Positions 34,644 to 43,585 of a stretch of 64,000 bases of DNA are shown piece by piece. Below the pieces are notes generated by a model that saw only the letters and a program-made list of their open reading frames with translations, was not told the DNA's origin and made no database searches. The stretch is from NCBI GenBank assembly GCA_021372295.1, contig JAJFUS010000050.1, positions 1-64,000 on the forward strand, in the 5' to 3' direction. Within the stretch, counting starts at the first letter, position 1, and each line of letters starts with the position of its first letter. The stretch comes from a bacterium. GTDB taxonomy: Bacteria; Armatimonadota; UBA5829. The translations under genes and the position numbers were made by a program.

Positions 34644-36251
34644 ATGAAGCAAGCTGCAATAGCTTCGGCAATATTCTTTATTATCGCTTGCAGCATTGTT
34701 CCAAGCGCCTGCGCGGAACTTGTTGGGGCTAGGATATTTGTCGGCGGTAAGGAGGCCACCCTCACACAGTCGGCGGTTTGGGACGGCAAGCGCGTTCTCG
34801 CCCCCATAGACATTCTGGACTTGCTGGAAGCCGGTTACATCGTATCTAAAGACGATAAAAAGATGGCGGTCATATCCGCAGACGGCCAATCGGCGGATAT
34901 TGAGACCATCAACGCGGGCGGCGTTAGGATGCTGCCTATGGACAAACTGCTCGACCTTATCGGTGGCGACTCGACGTGGGACGCCGATGCGAAAACCCTC
35001 AGCCTGGCTGCGTGTCTGCGGTCGGTCGAGTTCGTAAACGAGACCCTGATAGTCAACTGCAGCTTCCCTGTGGCCTATACCGTAAAACCCTGGACGAGCG
35101 GCAACAAGCTGATCGTGGATATACCGTCGGTCAAAATTGAGTCCGACGCAAGGGAAGTCTATGTCGGAGCCGGACATGTGCAGCGCGCGCGTCTGGGCAG
35201 CGATGGAGCCAACGCTCGCGTCGTGCTGGATATGGACAAAAATCTGACGTATAAAGTCATTAGCGATCCGATTGCGGCCCAAATTCAGATAAAAGTCTCC
35301 GACAGCATCCCCAAATCCAAGGCGAAAAAATCAATGGAATCGAAAGCCGGGAACAAAGCGCCCTTTGAAGTGTCCGGCGTCCGAGTCGACGCAGTGGACG
35401 ATACCAGTTTCAACTTAGTGATTTCCACAAAAGGGAAAGGCTCGGCGTCAATTGCCTACGGCGTCGCTCCGCCCGAGATTGTAGTGAGCATGCCCGGCGG
35501 ATCACTGGAGGATACGGCGTCGAAAGGCGTCGGCTCGCATCCTCTGCTCAAGAGCATTAAAGTTATTGAACCGGCCAAGGTGAAACTGGAGCTTAATCGA
35601 GTGATGGTCTACGGATTGCACATAGACGACTCGTCCATCACGGTCTCGGTGCAGCAGCCGGGCAACTCCGGCGGCAAGCTGGCCGACAAGCTCATTGTGA
35701 TCGATCCCGGTCATGGAGGCAACCAGGCGGGCGCATGCTGCGGGGACGTGAGAGAGAAAGACATCAACTTGAGGATCGCCAACGAGCTTGCCGCGCAATT
35801 GAAGGCGCAAGGGGCTAGAACGGCTCTTACTCGCACGAGTGATGTAGCGATGGGGCTTGCCGCCAGGCCGGAAGTGGCGCTTGCAGCCGGAGCGGACTTC
35901 TTTATAAGCATTCACTGTAACTCCAACGGCACGCCCAACTCCGCCAGTGGAATAGAGACTTATTATCATTTTTATGAACCCAGCCCGATGGCACTTGCCT
36001 ACGCGGTTCATGCCGGAGTTTGCACCGCGACAGGCATGTGCGACCGCAAGCCCCGGTCGGACAAATCGCTTTACGAATCAGGGTTGGCAGTCCTGAGCCG
36101 GTTGGAAAACTCAAACACACCGGGGATACTGCTGGAATGCGGCTACATGAACCATTCATCGGATCGGGCTAAGCTCTTGGACGCAAACTACAGAAAAAAA
36201 CTTGCGGCGGGAATCGTATCAGGACTTAAAGCGTATGTTGAAGGTAAATGA
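34644..36251 (+). CDS. N-acetylmuramoyl-L-alanine amidase with AMIN domains
   Basis: A 535-residue secreted cell-wall hydrolase that cleaves the MurNAc-Ala bond. Signal peptide 1-24 (ending SACAE); a copper-amine-oxidase-N-like domain (28-122: VGGKEATLTQSAVWDGKRVLAPI); two AMIN-type beta domains (about 125-225 and 248-345) that bind the wall; and a zinc Amidase_3 domain (350-535): VIDPGHGGNQAG (zinc His), REKDINLRIA (zinc Glu), FFISIHCNSN (zinc His) and LLECGYMNHSSD (catalytic Glu). The gene is followed after 11 bp by a GerMN protein and then by a murI start, an order typical of spore-forming Firmicutes and some diderms. Confidence 0.93.
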   Translation: MKQAAIASAIFFIIACSIVPSACAELVGARIFVGGKEATLTQSAVWDGKRVLAPIDILDLLEAGYIVSKDDKKMAVISADGQSADIETINAGGVRMLPMDKLLDLIGGDSTWDADAKTLSLAACLRSVEFVNETLIVNCSFPVAYTVKPWTSGNKLIVDIPSVKIESDAREVYVGAGHVQRARLGSDGANARVVLDMDKNLTYKVISDPIAAQIQIKVSDSIPKSKAKKSMESKAGNKAPFEVSGVRVDAVDDTSFNLVISTKGKGSASIAYGVAPPEIVVSMPGGSLEDTASKGVGSHPLLKSIKVIEPAKVKLELNRVMVYGLHIDDSSITVSVQQPGNSGGKLADKLIVIDPGHGGNQAGACCGDVREKDINLRIANELAAQLKAQGARTALTRTSDVAMGLAARPEVALAAGADFFISIHCNSNGTPNSASGIETYYHFYEPSPMALAYAVHAGVCTATGMCDRKPRSDKSLYESGLAVLSRLENSNTPGILLECGYMNHSSDRAKLLDANYRKKLAAGIVSGLKAYVEGK

Positions 36252-36262
36252 GGCGTTAATAA

Positions 36263-36871
36263 ATGGCTAAACGAAAAAAAACCACGTTCGGCATAGGCTG
36301 GATTTTCATACTGGTGCTGTTTGCGTTCGGAGCAGCTTTGGGGGTTACGTACTATGTGTCTGGCAGCGCGAAGCCCAAAATCAAGCAGCCTGAAACAAAA
36401 CCTGTCCCCATCAAGCCGGCAGCCACCGCCCCCAACATTCCCACACACAAAATAGTGGTCTACCTGCCCGTCAGTGAAAACGACAGGCTCTACCTGACCT
36501 CTGAGACTAGAACCACCAGCCTGAAAGGCGACATACTTAGTGTGGCCGTGAAAGTGCTGATTGCCACCAACAACGAAGGCGGCGAGGCCGGAAAACTGAT
36601 TCCGCAGGGAACCAAGCTGCTTAACCCGGTGAAAGTAACCGATGGGATCGCGACGGTCGATCTGAGCGAAGATTTCGAGCGCAATTTCTCCGGCGGCTCG
36701 ACCCAGGAAGCGCTTGTGCTAAACTCTTTGGCTCATACGCTCGTTGATAACAGTGGTGGGAAAGTACAAAAAGTACAAATACTGGTGGAAGGAAATAAGT
36801 TGGAGACGCTGGGTGGACATTTCGAGCTGACCAATCCGTTTGAAGCGGACTCTACCATGCTGAAAAATTGA
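36263..36871 (+). CDS. GerMN-domain membrane protein
   Basis: A 202-residue protein with an N-terminal anchor ([20 protein letters not shown], residues 13-32), a Lys/Pro-rich linker (33-60) and one GerMN domain (62-195): [21 protein letters not shown], then [27 protein letters not shown] and [15 protein letters not shown] ... [19 protein letters not shown], the usual GerMN pattern. GerMN domains occur in spore germination and cell-wall proteins. It lies between the AMIN amidase (11 bp) and a murI start whose TTG overlaps its stop codon. Confidence 0.88.
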   Translation: MAKRKKTTFGIGWIFILVLFAFGAALGVTYYVSGSAKPKIKQPETKPVPIKPAATAPNIPTHKIVVYLPVSENDRLYLTSETRTTSLKGDILSVAVKVLIATNNEGGEAGKLIPQGTKLLNPVKVTDGIATVDLSEDFERNFSGGSTQEALVLNSLAHTLVDNSGGKVQKVQILVEGNKLETLGGHFELTNPFEADSTMLKN

Positions 36872-36993
36872 TAGGCGTTTTCGACTCAGGTTTGGGTGGG
36901 CTGAGCATAGCCGCCCGGATCATGAGAGTCCTTCCGCATGAGCGGATCGTCTACTTCGCGTTGCTTGGAAGCCCGATATTCGATGTGAGTTGA
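36868..36993 (+). pseudogene. murI: Truncated glutamate racemase (5' end of murI)
   Basis: A TTG overlapping the GerMN stop (ATTGA) opens a frame reading [30 protein letters not shown], the unmistakable N-terminus of MurI with the catalytic-site motif FDSGxGG. After about 30 residues the similarity stops and the frame ends ([10 protein letters not shown]). From about 36951 the sequence belongs to the reverse-strand phosphoesterase, whose last codons run into the murI remnant. The amidase-GerMN-murI operon has therefore been cut by a rearrangement near 36958. Another murI copy must exist elsewhere if D-Glu is made by the racemase. Confidence 0.82.
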
Positions 36994-37826
36994 TCCATCG
37001 TAATAAATCTGTGCTCGACGCGATCGTCATAGACCTTAAACACCCGAAAGCCGACTAACCCCAACCCAAGTGGGCTGCTGATGGCGGATGTCGTTATGAG
37101 TGAGAGCGCTCCCGATTGTGCAAGAGTATCGAAATGCAGGTGGCCGGCAAGCGAGTAATCGACGCCGTATTTCCCCATTAAGCTCAGATAGTCTTTACGC
37201 TGAAGATACGGCACGTTGCGATATAGATCCGCTTCTGCCGGGTCAAACAAAAACCACGGCTGATGTGTGAGTGCGAAAATGTGTTTTGCACCGGCGGATT
37301 TGGCGGATTTCAACTGCTGCTCAAACCAGGCCAGTTGAGCGGTTCGAGTTTGAGGATCGCCGTCGGCTGAGCAGAGCACCGGGGTATTCAGCACGATGAA
37401 TTCCGAGCCGCTGTAAGAAAATGAGTAGTAATCTTTGCCAAAGAGCTTATTGTACGAGCAGATGTCCTCTTTGGTGGCGTCCAGCATATCGTGATTTCCG
37501 GGCACAAGGTGAAGTGGAATATCCGCTTTGATTTGTTTCGCGATACGCCAGAACGCGCGAATCTGCTTGATGTCGTGCGGAATGTTCACCATATCGCCTG
37601 AGATAATCACAAACGCCGGTTTCGTTCGATTGATATACTCGACGGCTTTCTCGAAGTTTTGTATATCGGGCGTCAGATCGACGTTGTTTGTTGAGAATCC
37701 AATCTGAGGGTCGGCAATCTGTACAAATTCAAAGCTGCCGGTGTTGTTGGAAGCACATACTGCGCACCATGGCAAAAGCAATGCAAACACGGTTATAAAC
37801 AAGCATTTCATTAATGCCACAATCAT
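36951..37826 (-). CDS. Secreted calcineurin-like metallophosphoesterase
   Basis: A 291-residue protein with a signal peptide (about 1-25, ending CAVCAS). The metallophosphoesterase motifs are in order: ADPQIG (D-x-Q, as in the CPPED1-like branch), SGDMVN, GNHD, LTHQPWF, and GHLHFD. The substrate is unknown. ATGA overlap (37823-37826) with the preceding gene indicates translational coupling. The final residues (SNAK) are encoded by DNA that is on the other strand the remnant of murI, so the gene's natural 3' end was probably lost at the breakpoint. Confidence 0.82.
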   Translation of the reverse strand: MIVALMKCLFITVFALLLPWCAVCASNNTGSFEFVQIADPQIGFSTNNVDLTPDIQNFEKAVEYINRTKPAFVIISGDMVNIPHDIKQIRAFWRIAKQIKADIPLHLVPGNHDMLDATKEDICSYNKLFGKDYYSFSYSGSEFIVLNTPVLCSADGDPQTRTAQLAWFEQQLKSAKSAGAKHIFALTHQPWFLFDPAEADLYRNVPYLQRKDYLSLMGKYGVDYSLAGHLHFDTLAQSGALSLITTSAISSPLGLGLVGFRVFKVYDDRVEHRFITMDQLTSNIGLPSNAK

Positions 37827-38464
37827 CCGTTCGTGCCGTTAGTTCTGTATACGGCATATCTATAGGGGTTCGTTGCGCTTTGAACGAACAACACGCTTGC
37901 GGCCTCGTCCGACCCAGCCAGCGCAAACACCCGCCGTTCGTCCAGGCTAAAGCCTGCGGGAGTCATCTCGAGTCTATTTCCTGAAACAGTCTTTCCGGTA
38001 TACCACCATTGCTTGCCCGCATACGAGAATTCGGGGAAAAGCTCCACGGGAGCTGCAGGAGCGCGTTTGACCGAACCGGCCGGCTCGGCGAAATCCGACA
38101 CTGCTTTGCCGAACGGAAACATGTCGCGCATCGCGCCCGGTCCAGCGCGATGTCCGGCATTACCGGCGGATTTTCCCTGCGGATCAGGCGGCAGCGGCGT
38201 TACTGTCACCTTCGCGGTCGCAGACCGCTTTCTCAAATCCGGCAAGCTAAGAGGTATTGACGGGACGATCCCGCTCGGTGGAGCAATTTCCTCACGGGCA
38301 TGGGTTCCCATCACGGATGTGTCCGCTGGACTGATCGGGTTGGGAGTTGCTGCGCCGGGGTCTTTGGATGCGGAGATTGCCCACAGGATAAACCCTCCGG
38401 CTATCGCAAACCCGGCCAACGCCGCTATCAACATCCACTTCGGCACAACCGATTCAGAGTTCAT
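37823..38464 (-). CDS. Membrane-anchored protein, Pro-rich, function unknown
   Basis: A 213-residue protein with one N-terminal membrane helix (WMLIAALAGFAIAGGFILWAISA, residues 10-32), then a long low-complexity Pro/Ala/Ser-rich stretch (about 35-140) that is likely disordered, and a C-terminal region (about 145-213) with SYAGKQWWYTGKTVSGNRLEMTP and FALAGSDEAASVLFV. No domain is recognised. It lies 3 bp from the cytidylate-kinase-like gene and overlaps the phosphoesterase by 4 bp (ATGA), so it belongs to that operon. Confidence 0.65.
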   Translation of the reverse strand: MNSESVVPKWMLIAALAGFAIAGGFILWAISASKDPGAATPNPISPADTSVMGTHAREEIAPPSGIVPSIPLSLPDLRKRSATAKVTVTPLPPDPQGKSAGNAGHRAGPGAMRDMFPFGKAVSDFAEPAGSVKRAPAAPVELFPEFSYAGKQWWYTGKTVSGNRLEMTPAGFSLDERRVFALAGSDEAASVLFVQSATNPYRYAVYRTNGTNG

Positions 38465-38467
38465 AAT

Positions 38468-39151
38468 TCACGCCCCATTATGTGAGCATTTTGCCTTTAT
38501 CGCTGCCTTGATTATTTCCACTGCGTCGTCGTTCGTGAACTCGTCCATCCAGATGGTGAGATCGTAGCGCGCGTCGGCCACCCGCTGCCTGCCGAATGCC
38601 CGTTCCAGAAAGTGCTCGCGGTCTCTGTCGGATTCTATGATCTTATTTTCCGCCTGCTCGCGAGTCAGATCTTCGTAGTTCATCATGTTCGCGATACGGC
38701 GGTCGTCCGATGCGTCAATACGAATGTTCAACGCTCTGGGCAGAAGGAAGTTCGACCCGCGGCCCAAAATAATGGCATTTCCCAGCTTTGCAATAGCCGC
38801 CACCGCGTGAGCGAGATGTTTGACATAGATGAACCCGCCGATCTCATGTTCGCCCAGCGCCGACCGGGCGAAAAGCTCTATTTCCGATTTGGTGTGTTCG
38901 TCAAACTCCTCGACGATTCTGCGCGAGACCGATGCATCCTCGGCCATCGCATCGAGAAGTTCCTTGTCCCACAGACTCCAGCCTAATTCCTTCGCAAGTT
39001 TGCCCGCCACTATTCTGGCTCCGCTGCCCATTCTGCGTGAAATGGTTATCACGGGATTAACGCACGGCTTTCCCAACTCGGTTCTTCTTTCGCGGGCCAG
39101 CTCGGACATTCGCACCTGTCGACTAACCAGTTCCTCGATGTATTTCGGCAT
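38468..39151 (-). CDS. Cytidylate-kinase-like protein
   Basis: A 227-residue member of the cytidylate-kinase-like family (Cmk-related P-loop kinases). The P-loop is shifted: ITISRRMGSGARIVAGKLAKELGWSLWDKELL, i.e. xxxGSGARxVA rather than the GxxGxGK of true Cmk, typical of this sub-family. Later motifs are DASVSRRIVEEFDEHTKSEIE, AIILGRGSNFLL, and RIDASDDRRI. Members have been proposed to sense or modify nucleotides, but the function is not settled. The ATG at 39151 has AAGGTGGG upstream; an extension to 39217 lacks a site. It is the first gene of a three-gene operon with the Pro-rich membrane protein and phosphoesterase. Confidence 0.75.
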   Translation of the reverse strand: MPKYIEELVSRQVRMSELARERRTELGKPCVNPVITISRRMGSGARIVAGKLAKELGWSLWDKELLDAMAEDASVSRRIVEEFDEHTKSEIELFARSALGEHEIGGFIYVKHLAHAVAAIAKLGNAIILGRGSNFLLPRALNIRIDASDDRRIANMMNYEDLTREQAENKIIESDRDREHFLERAFGRQRVADARYDLTIWMDEFTNDDAVEIIKAAIKAKCSHNGA

Positions 39152-39235
39152 TTTGGGACACCCACCTTTCTTCTCGAATGGATCTGTTCTAATATATATT
39201 ACGCAAACCCGGTGCACGACTCCTCTATTTCGGTA

Positions 39236-39652
39236 TTACCCGCCCGGACCTTGCACGCGGCTATATGCCGTGCCGTCTACCAGTATTTTTCCATCAGAGG
39301 TCTGAATTCCATCCACCAGTTTAATGGCGCCATCGCACAAAACAAATCCGCGCACCAGCACGCCGTCGGTCATGGGGTTGGAAAATAAGTAAGTAATCTC
39401 TCCCAGCGACGAAACTACACGCCTCCATCCGTTAGTGACATAAACCGGCTTCGATATTCTCAAAGTCGAACCGACTATCATTGTGCACTCTGCCGAAGCG
39501 TTCTGCGTGCCGGTTTTAAGGATATAGGAACATGAGGCGTTGATTGTTATTATATCACCCGGTTGAGCCGAGACGGGACCTGTTGTCGCCGTCGCGCCCA
39601 GCAAACACAGGAACGTTATTGTGACAATCGTTAATATACTGACCGTATTCAT
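39236..39652 (-). CDS. Secreted protein of unknown function
   Basis: A 138-residue protein with a signal-peptide-like N-terminus (MNTVSILTIVTITFLCLLGATATTGPVSAQP), cleaved probably after VSAQ, then a beta-rich region with two pairs of Cys (SCSYI, AECTM, VLCDG). No domain is recognised. The ATG at 39652 is chosen over one at 39679; neither has a strong ribosome-binding site. The 434-bp gap upstream holds repeat copy 8. Confidence 0.6.
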   Translation of the reverse strand: MNTVSILTIVTITFLCLLGATATTGPVSAQPGDIITINASCSYILKTGTQNASAECTMIVGSTLRISKPVYVTNGWRRVVSSLGEITYLFSNPMTDGVLVRGFVLCDGAIKLVDGIQTSDGKILVDGTAYSRVQGPGG

Positions 39653-39779
39653 GGCACTCGATACCGCCTGACTTGTCATTTATTGATATATTTCCCGTTT
39701 GTGGGCACACTCTATTCACTAATATTGCGAAAGGCAAATGAGGCAGCAAAGCTTGGGGTGCGTGTCAAAAATGGGGAGA

Positions 39780-39981
39780 TTGGGGCTCCGCCCCAAACCC
39801 CGCCAAAGGCTTTGCCTCTGGACTCCACAAGGAAACCAGGTTTCCTTGACTTTCTGACCCGAACTTGATTATCCCCTTAAGGGGATAATCAAGTTCGATA
39901 CGGGGGTCCAGGGGCCACTCGGCTCCTGGCGGGATCCAAGGGCAGAGCCCTTGGTCAGGAGTCTGAGGGTGAAACCCTCAG
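39780..39981 (+). repeat. Composite palindromic repeat, copy 8 (subfamily alpha)
   Basis: Full A-to-G copy between divergent genes, one of the best preserved: A (GGGGC / GCCCC), B (CCAAAGGC / GCCTCTGG), C (AAGGAAACC / GGTTTCCTT), central palindrome at 39861-39896 with arms GAACTTGATTATCCCC, E (CCAGGGGCC / CGGCTCCTGG), F (CCAAGGGC / GCCCTTGG) and G (CTGAGGGT / ACCCTCAG). It can be used as the reference copy. Confidence 0.92.
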
Positions 39982-40026
39982 ATCACTTTCCCCACATTTG
40001 ACATACACCTCAAAGCTTGTGCCGGG

Positions 40027-40056
40027 TTGACGAGCTGACCCGATTTGGTGTAGATT
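40027..40056 (+). promoter_or_regulatory. Possible promoter of the HIT-UDG operon
   Basis: TTGACG (40027-40032), 18 bp, TAGATT (40051-40056), 31 bp ahead of the HIT gene start. Confidence 0.45.
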
Positions 40057-40086
40057 ATCACTGACTTTACCGGCAAGGGGACTTAT

Positions 40087-40575
40087 ATGGAACGTTTGTG
40101 GGCGCCATGGCGGCTCGAATATATAACGGCGGAAAAAGTGGAAGGCTGCGTGTTTTGCGTTTTTCCTCAGCAGGACTGTGACCAGAAAAACCGCATACTG
40201 TATCGCGGCAAGCATTCATTCGTCATTATGAACGCATTCCCATACTCCAACGGCCACCTGCTAATCCCGCCGTACAGGCACATTGCTGACATCTCACAAC
40301 TCAGCGACGAAGAGAACCTCGAGATTATGCAGCTGACGCAATTGTGCTGCAAGGCGCTGAATGAAGTCTGCAGGCCCGACGGCTTCAACATCGGCATGAA
40401 CCTGGGAACCGCGGCCGGAGCGGGAATCGCGGATCATTTGCATCTGCACATTGTCCCCAGATGGGCGGGCGATATCAATTTTATGCCCGTTTTCGCGGAT
40501 GTGAAGGTCATACCCGAAGCCCTGGAGACCACATATATTAAACTGAAAGCTGAATTTGATCGATTGGCGGAGTGA
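40087..40575 (+). CDS. HIT-family hydrolase
   Basis: A 162-residue histidine-triad protein. It starts with the family's MERLWAPWRLEYI, has a zinc-type pair CVFCVF near the N-terminus, HSFVIMNAFPYSNGHLLIPPYRH, and the triad DHLHLHIVPRW. These features are those of the long HIT branch with AP4A phosphorylase or hydrolase activity (acts on ApppA or AppppA and related nucleotides). It lies 1 bp before the UDG gene, so the pair is co-transcribed. Confidence 0.9.
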   Translation: MERLWAPWRLEYITAEKVEGCVFCVFPQQDCDQKNRILYRGKHSFVIMNAFPYSNGHLLIPPYRHIADISQLSDEENLEIMQLTQLCCKALNEVCRPDGFNIGMNLGTAAGAGIADHLHLHIVPRWAGDINFMPVFADVKVIPEALETTYIKLKAEFDRLAE

Positions 40576-40576
40576 T

Positions 40577-41209
40577 ATGGAAGAATCGGTTGTCCAACAG
40601 ATAGAAGACCTGCGCGCGCAGTGCCTTGGTTGCGCAAAATGCGAACTGGCGGGAACACGCCGCAACGTCGTGTTCGGAGAAGGAAACCCCGAGTCGCCTT
40701 TGATGATAATAGGCGAAGGGCCGGGCATGAACGAAGACGCCACCGGACGACCGTTCGTGGGAAGAGCTGGGGCGCTTCTCGACGAGGCCCTCGCTGCATG
40801 CAGGATCGGCCGCCAGCATGTCTTTATCTGCAACGTGCTCAAGTGTCGCGCGTGCATCACCGAAAACGGCAGGACGCGCAATCGTCCTCCCGCTCCCGCG
40901 GAGATAGAAGTCTGCACGCAGTGGCTCGAGAGGCAGATTCAAGTCATCCAACCGCTGGTGATCCTGTGCCTGGGAGCGCCTTCGGCGAAATTCGTTATCA
41001 AAAAAGATTTCAAGATGACCCAGGAGCGCGGCATCTTTTATCCGACCAGGTACGCCAGATACGCGATAGCCGCGCTGCACCCGGCCTATATATTGCGCCA
41101 GGCCGGTCAGAGCTATGACGGCGGAAAATCGCTTCTCATTTCCGACATCGAGTCTGCCCGCAAAAAAGTGATCGAAGCCAAGAAAGAACCGAAACCGACG
41201 CTGTTCTAA
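40577..41209 (+). CDS. Type-4 uracil-DNA glycosylase
   Basis: A 210-residue iron-sulfur uracil-DNA glycosylase. The family signature is IIGEGPGMNEDATGRPFVGRAGALLDEAL; the C-terminal active-site motif is HPAYILR. Cys residues CLGCAKCEL (N-terminal) and CRAC/CTQW are candidate [4Fe-4S] ligands as in Thermus/Archaeoglobus UDG-a. It removes uracil from DNA. The ATG at 40577 follows the HIT stop codon by 1 bp. Confidence 0.92.
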   Translation: MEESVVQQIEDLRAQCLGCAKCELAGTRRNVVFGEGNPESPLMIIGEGPGMNEDATGRPFVGRAGALLDEALAACRIGRQHVFICNVLKCRACITENGRTRNRPPAPAEIEVCTQWLERQIQVIQPLVILCLGAPSAKFVIKKDFKMTQERGIFYPTRYARYAIAALHPAYILRQAGQSYDGGKSLLISDIESARKKVIEAKKEPKPTLF

Positions 41210-41222
41210 CAGGAGGTTTGAT

Positions 41223-41810
41223 ATGAAGAAAACCGCATTGTTTCTTGCTTTAGTCTGTATGATCGTGATACCTGCGACCGCGCTTGTGGCGCAAGACGCG
41301 CCGCCTGCCCCTCCAGCGGATTCGCAGCCGGCCCCAGTTCAGCCCCGCACACCCGGAAACGCCGATATGGTGTTTCCTGCTCCGTGCCTGATGTCGTCGC
41401 TGCATATTATCAACCAGGGAGCCGTCGCTATGCTGTCGTCGCGACTTCATCTGACGGACGACCAAAAGACAAGCGCCGGCGACATGCTCAAGCAAGCCGA
41501 TCTTGCGCTGAAGCCGAAGATCGACATACAAAAAAAGGCAGGTCAGAAATACGCTGATCTGCTGCTCAAAAACGACACGCCCGAGCCAGCTCTTCTGGCC
41601 GCAGCCGACGAAGCAATGAAAGCGGAATCGGTGATTGTTGCAGAGAAGATTAAAACTCTCAGAGCGCTGCGCGCACTGCTAAACGATCAGCAGAACACCG
41701 AACTGAACTCAATGCTCGCGCAATTTGCCGCGCCATGGCAGTCCAAAAAGATGGGTTCCAAAGCAAAGTCGAGTTCGCATGAACACGATCCGGTAAACCC
41801 CACGCCCTAA
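41223..41810 (+). CDS. Secreted Spy/CpxP-like protein
   Basis: A 195-residue exported protein: signal peptide (MKKTALFLALVCMIVIPATALVAQ), a Pro/Ala-rich linker (25-45), and a helical region with LTDDQKTSAGDMLKQADLALKPKIDIQKKAGQKYADLLL and RALLNDQQNTELNSML. The LTxxQ motif at the start of each helix pair is typical of Spy/CpxP periplasmic chaperones. The tail is Lys/Ser/His-rich. AGGAGGTTTGAT precedes the start, 13 bp after the UDG stop. It implies a periplasm and hence an outer membrane. Confidence 0.68.
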   Translation: MKKTALFLALVCMIVIPATALVAQDAPPAPPADSQPAPVQPRTPGNADMVFPAPCLMSSLHIINQGAVAMLSSRLHLTDDQKTSAGDMLKQADLALKPKIDIQKKAGQKYADLLLKNDTPEPALLAAADEAMKAESVIVAEKIKTLRALRALLNDQQNTELNSMLAQFAAPWQSKKMGSKAKSSSHEHDPVNPTP

Positions 41811-41885
41811 AAGCGCAGGGTTTGTGGCAAAGCCCCAAGAAAATTCCGTGGGGTTGACGCCGTATGTTTAATTGCTGTCGCCTGA

Positions 41886-42266
41886 CTATTCCGCTTCCAG
41901 TGGAATGGGATCGGATGTGGCTGTCTTACCCGTGGTGTCGGTGGCGGTGACTTCCACGGAGTAGTCTTCAGTCGCGGCCTCATCGGTATATGTGCACTCA
42001 TATGCGCCCGATTCTTCGTTGAGCGCCAGAGTGACCCTCGTGACACCGCCGCTGGGGGATATGATCTCGGCTACAGTACTGGCCAGAGCTTTCCCCGTGA
42101 TAATGTCGGCGATAATCTTGACCAGGTTGCCGTCCGAAATCAACGCTCTGACGGCAGCGATCCTCAGTACGGTGGCTGCTACTGCACCTCCACAGCCGGA
42201 GAGAGATGAAGTCATGAATGCCAGCACAAGAACGATCCCAATAAGCCGAAGCCATCGTTTTGCCAT
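41886..42266 (-). CDS. Lipoprotein, function unknown
   Basis: A 126-residue protein with a signal peptide ending in a lipobox (LSGC, Cys25), so likely lipid-anchored. The mature part has VLRIAAVRALISDGNLVKIIADIITGKAL and a C-terminal beta-rich half (YECTYTDEAATEDYSVEVTATDTTGK) that reads like an immunoglobulin-type fold. It is convergent with the Spy-like gene. No domain is named with certainty. The 213-bp gap upstream has nothing recognisable. Confidence 0.65.
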   Translation of the reverse strand: MAKRWLRLIGIVLVLAFMTSSLSGCGGAVAATVLRIAAVRALISDGNLVKIIADIITGKALASTVAEIISPSGGVTRVTLALNEESGAYECTYTDEAATEDYSVEVTATDTTGKTATSDPIPLEAE

Positions 42267-42479
42267 TTTTCCATCCTTGGGAATTTAGAAGTTGGATTCC
42301 ATCACTTCATAATTCCACTCTCGAACAAGTTTTTGAGCAATTATTTTTCTAAAAATGAAAAACCCGTACACAGCTATCGCACAAAGGCGCGTGTCCCAAA
42401 GTCCTTTGACGCATGCATTAAGAGGACATTTGCCTAAAGTTCGCGAATAATTGTATATTCGCAGTTGGGGAGGAAGTAT

Positions 42480-43268
42480 ATGGCTCAACGTATTTTGCGC
42501 CCGCTTTCATACGGGGACCTATTCGACGAACTGTTTGATCTGTACAAGAAGCATTTTGTCTTGTTCGTAGGTATTTCGGCGGTGGTGGAAGTGCCGATCT
42601 ATGCGATTCTTTACGCAATCGGAGGCAAAGGCGCTTCAGTGGCCGTCAGTGTGTTGAGCGGAGTTATTGCGTATGTGGTAATGGCAGCCACGACTTGGGC
42701 GGTTTCCCAGTGTTACCTGGGCAATGAAACTTCCATTGCCGACTCGTACAAGGCGATAGGCCACAGACTCGTGCCTTTCTTTGTTACGATGATTGTGGTG
42801 GGATTGTGCATATTCGCCGGATTCCTGCTGCTGGTGATACCGGGCATAATACTCGCATTCCGGTTTGCTTTTGTTTCCGAAGTCTTTATCCTTGAAGGCA
42901 AAACGCTCAAAGACGCGATGGGGCGAAGCGCGCAGTTGACAAAAGACAACTATGGCCGCATATTTGTAATAGGTCTGCTGGCAACTATACTTGCGATTGT
43001 AGTCAGTATGATTCTCACCATTCCGACGCAGTTGCTTGCTGCGATTTTTGCGGGCAATGCGCAGACTGTCGGCGGACCGGTCGGGCTGATCTATGGAGTT
43101 ATGGCTGGTATAGCCAGCGCGTTGACGACTCCGCTCCAAGTGATGGCGTTCGTCCTTTTATATTACGATGTCCGGGTGCGCAAAGAGGGTTTCGACATAC
43201 AGATGCTGGCGAGCAACCTGGGTATGCAGGAACCGGCCTCCAGCGCGGTCGAAAACAACAAAGAGTAA
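42480..43268 (+). CDS. Six-helix membrane protein, GPDPase-membrane-domain-like
   Basis: A 262-residue integral membrane protein with about six helices. Family signatures are the N-terminal SYGDLFDELFDLYKKHFVLFVGI, GFLLLVIPGIILAFRFAFVSEVFILEGKTLKDAMGRSAQLTKDNY, and ALTTPLQVMAFVLLYYDVRVRKEGFDIQML, found in the membrane domain of glycerophosphodiester phosphodiesterases and in stand-alone relatives. GGGGAGGA precedes the ATG at 42480. In other bacteria such a gene opens the DUF4129-DUF4350-MoxR-DUF58-SpoIIM-RDD cluster, as here. No catalytic domain is present. Role unknown. Confidence 0.75.
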   Translation: MAQRILRPLSYGDLFDELFDLYKKHFVLFVGISAVVEVPIYAILYAIGGKGASVAVSVLSGVIAYVVMAATTWAVSQCYLGNETSIADSYKAIGHRLVPFFVTMIVVGLCIFAGFLLLVIPGIILAFRFAFVSEVFILEGKTLKDAMGRSAQLTKDNYGRIFVIGLLATILAIVVSMILTIPTQLLAAIFAGNAQTVGGPVGLIYGVMAGIASALTTPLQVMAFVLLYYDVRVRKEGFDIQMLASNLGMQEPASSAVENNKE

Positions 43269-43286
43269 CAGTATCAAGGGATTTTC

Positions 43287-43543
43287 TTGGGGCTCCGCCC
43301 CAATCCCCGCCAAAGCAAATTGTTTACACAATTATAAGCATCTTAAGGAGTAAACAATTTGCTTTGCCAGAGACTCTGTCTCTGGACTCTGCAAGGAAAC
43401 CAGGTTTCCTTGACCTTCTGACTCAGAGTTATATGTTCCCTTAAGGGAGCATATAACTCTGCACTAGGGGTCTGGGGCCCGCGCCCCCCGCGGGATCCAA
43501 GGGCGGAGGCCCTTGGTCGGGAGTCTGAGGGTGAAACCCTCAG
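43287..43543 (+). repeat. Composite palindromic repeat, copy 9 (subfamily gamma) with 56-bp insert
   Basis: Full A-to-G copy, the longest but one. A (GGGGC / GCCCC), then the 56-bp unit at 43311-43366, then B (CCAGAGAC / GTCTCTGG), C, central palindrome at 43425-43460 with arms AGAGTTATATGTTCCC (one G-U pair), gamma-type E, F (CCAAGGGC / GCCCTTGG) and G. It separates the first membrane gene from DUF4129. Confidence 0.92.
43311..43366 (-). repeat. Nested 56-bp palindromic unit, copy 2 (inverted centre)
   Basis: Same 17-bp inverted ends CAAAGCAAATTGTTTAC; the 22-bp centre (ACAATTATAAGCATC at its start) resembles the reverse complement of the centres of the other two copies, so the unit is in the opposite orientation. 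It splits the A-B junction and leaves one extra C. Confidence 0.85.
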
Positions 43544-43585
43544 ATAATTTCCGTAATACTGACAATCATTTGCCGGGGGTTTCAG

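Noticed and set aside
36951..37826. The D-x-Q motif of the phosphoesterase as a sign of inactivity
   Set aside because: The CPPED1-like branch of metallophosphoesterases normally has DPQ at this place, and the other metal motifs are intact.
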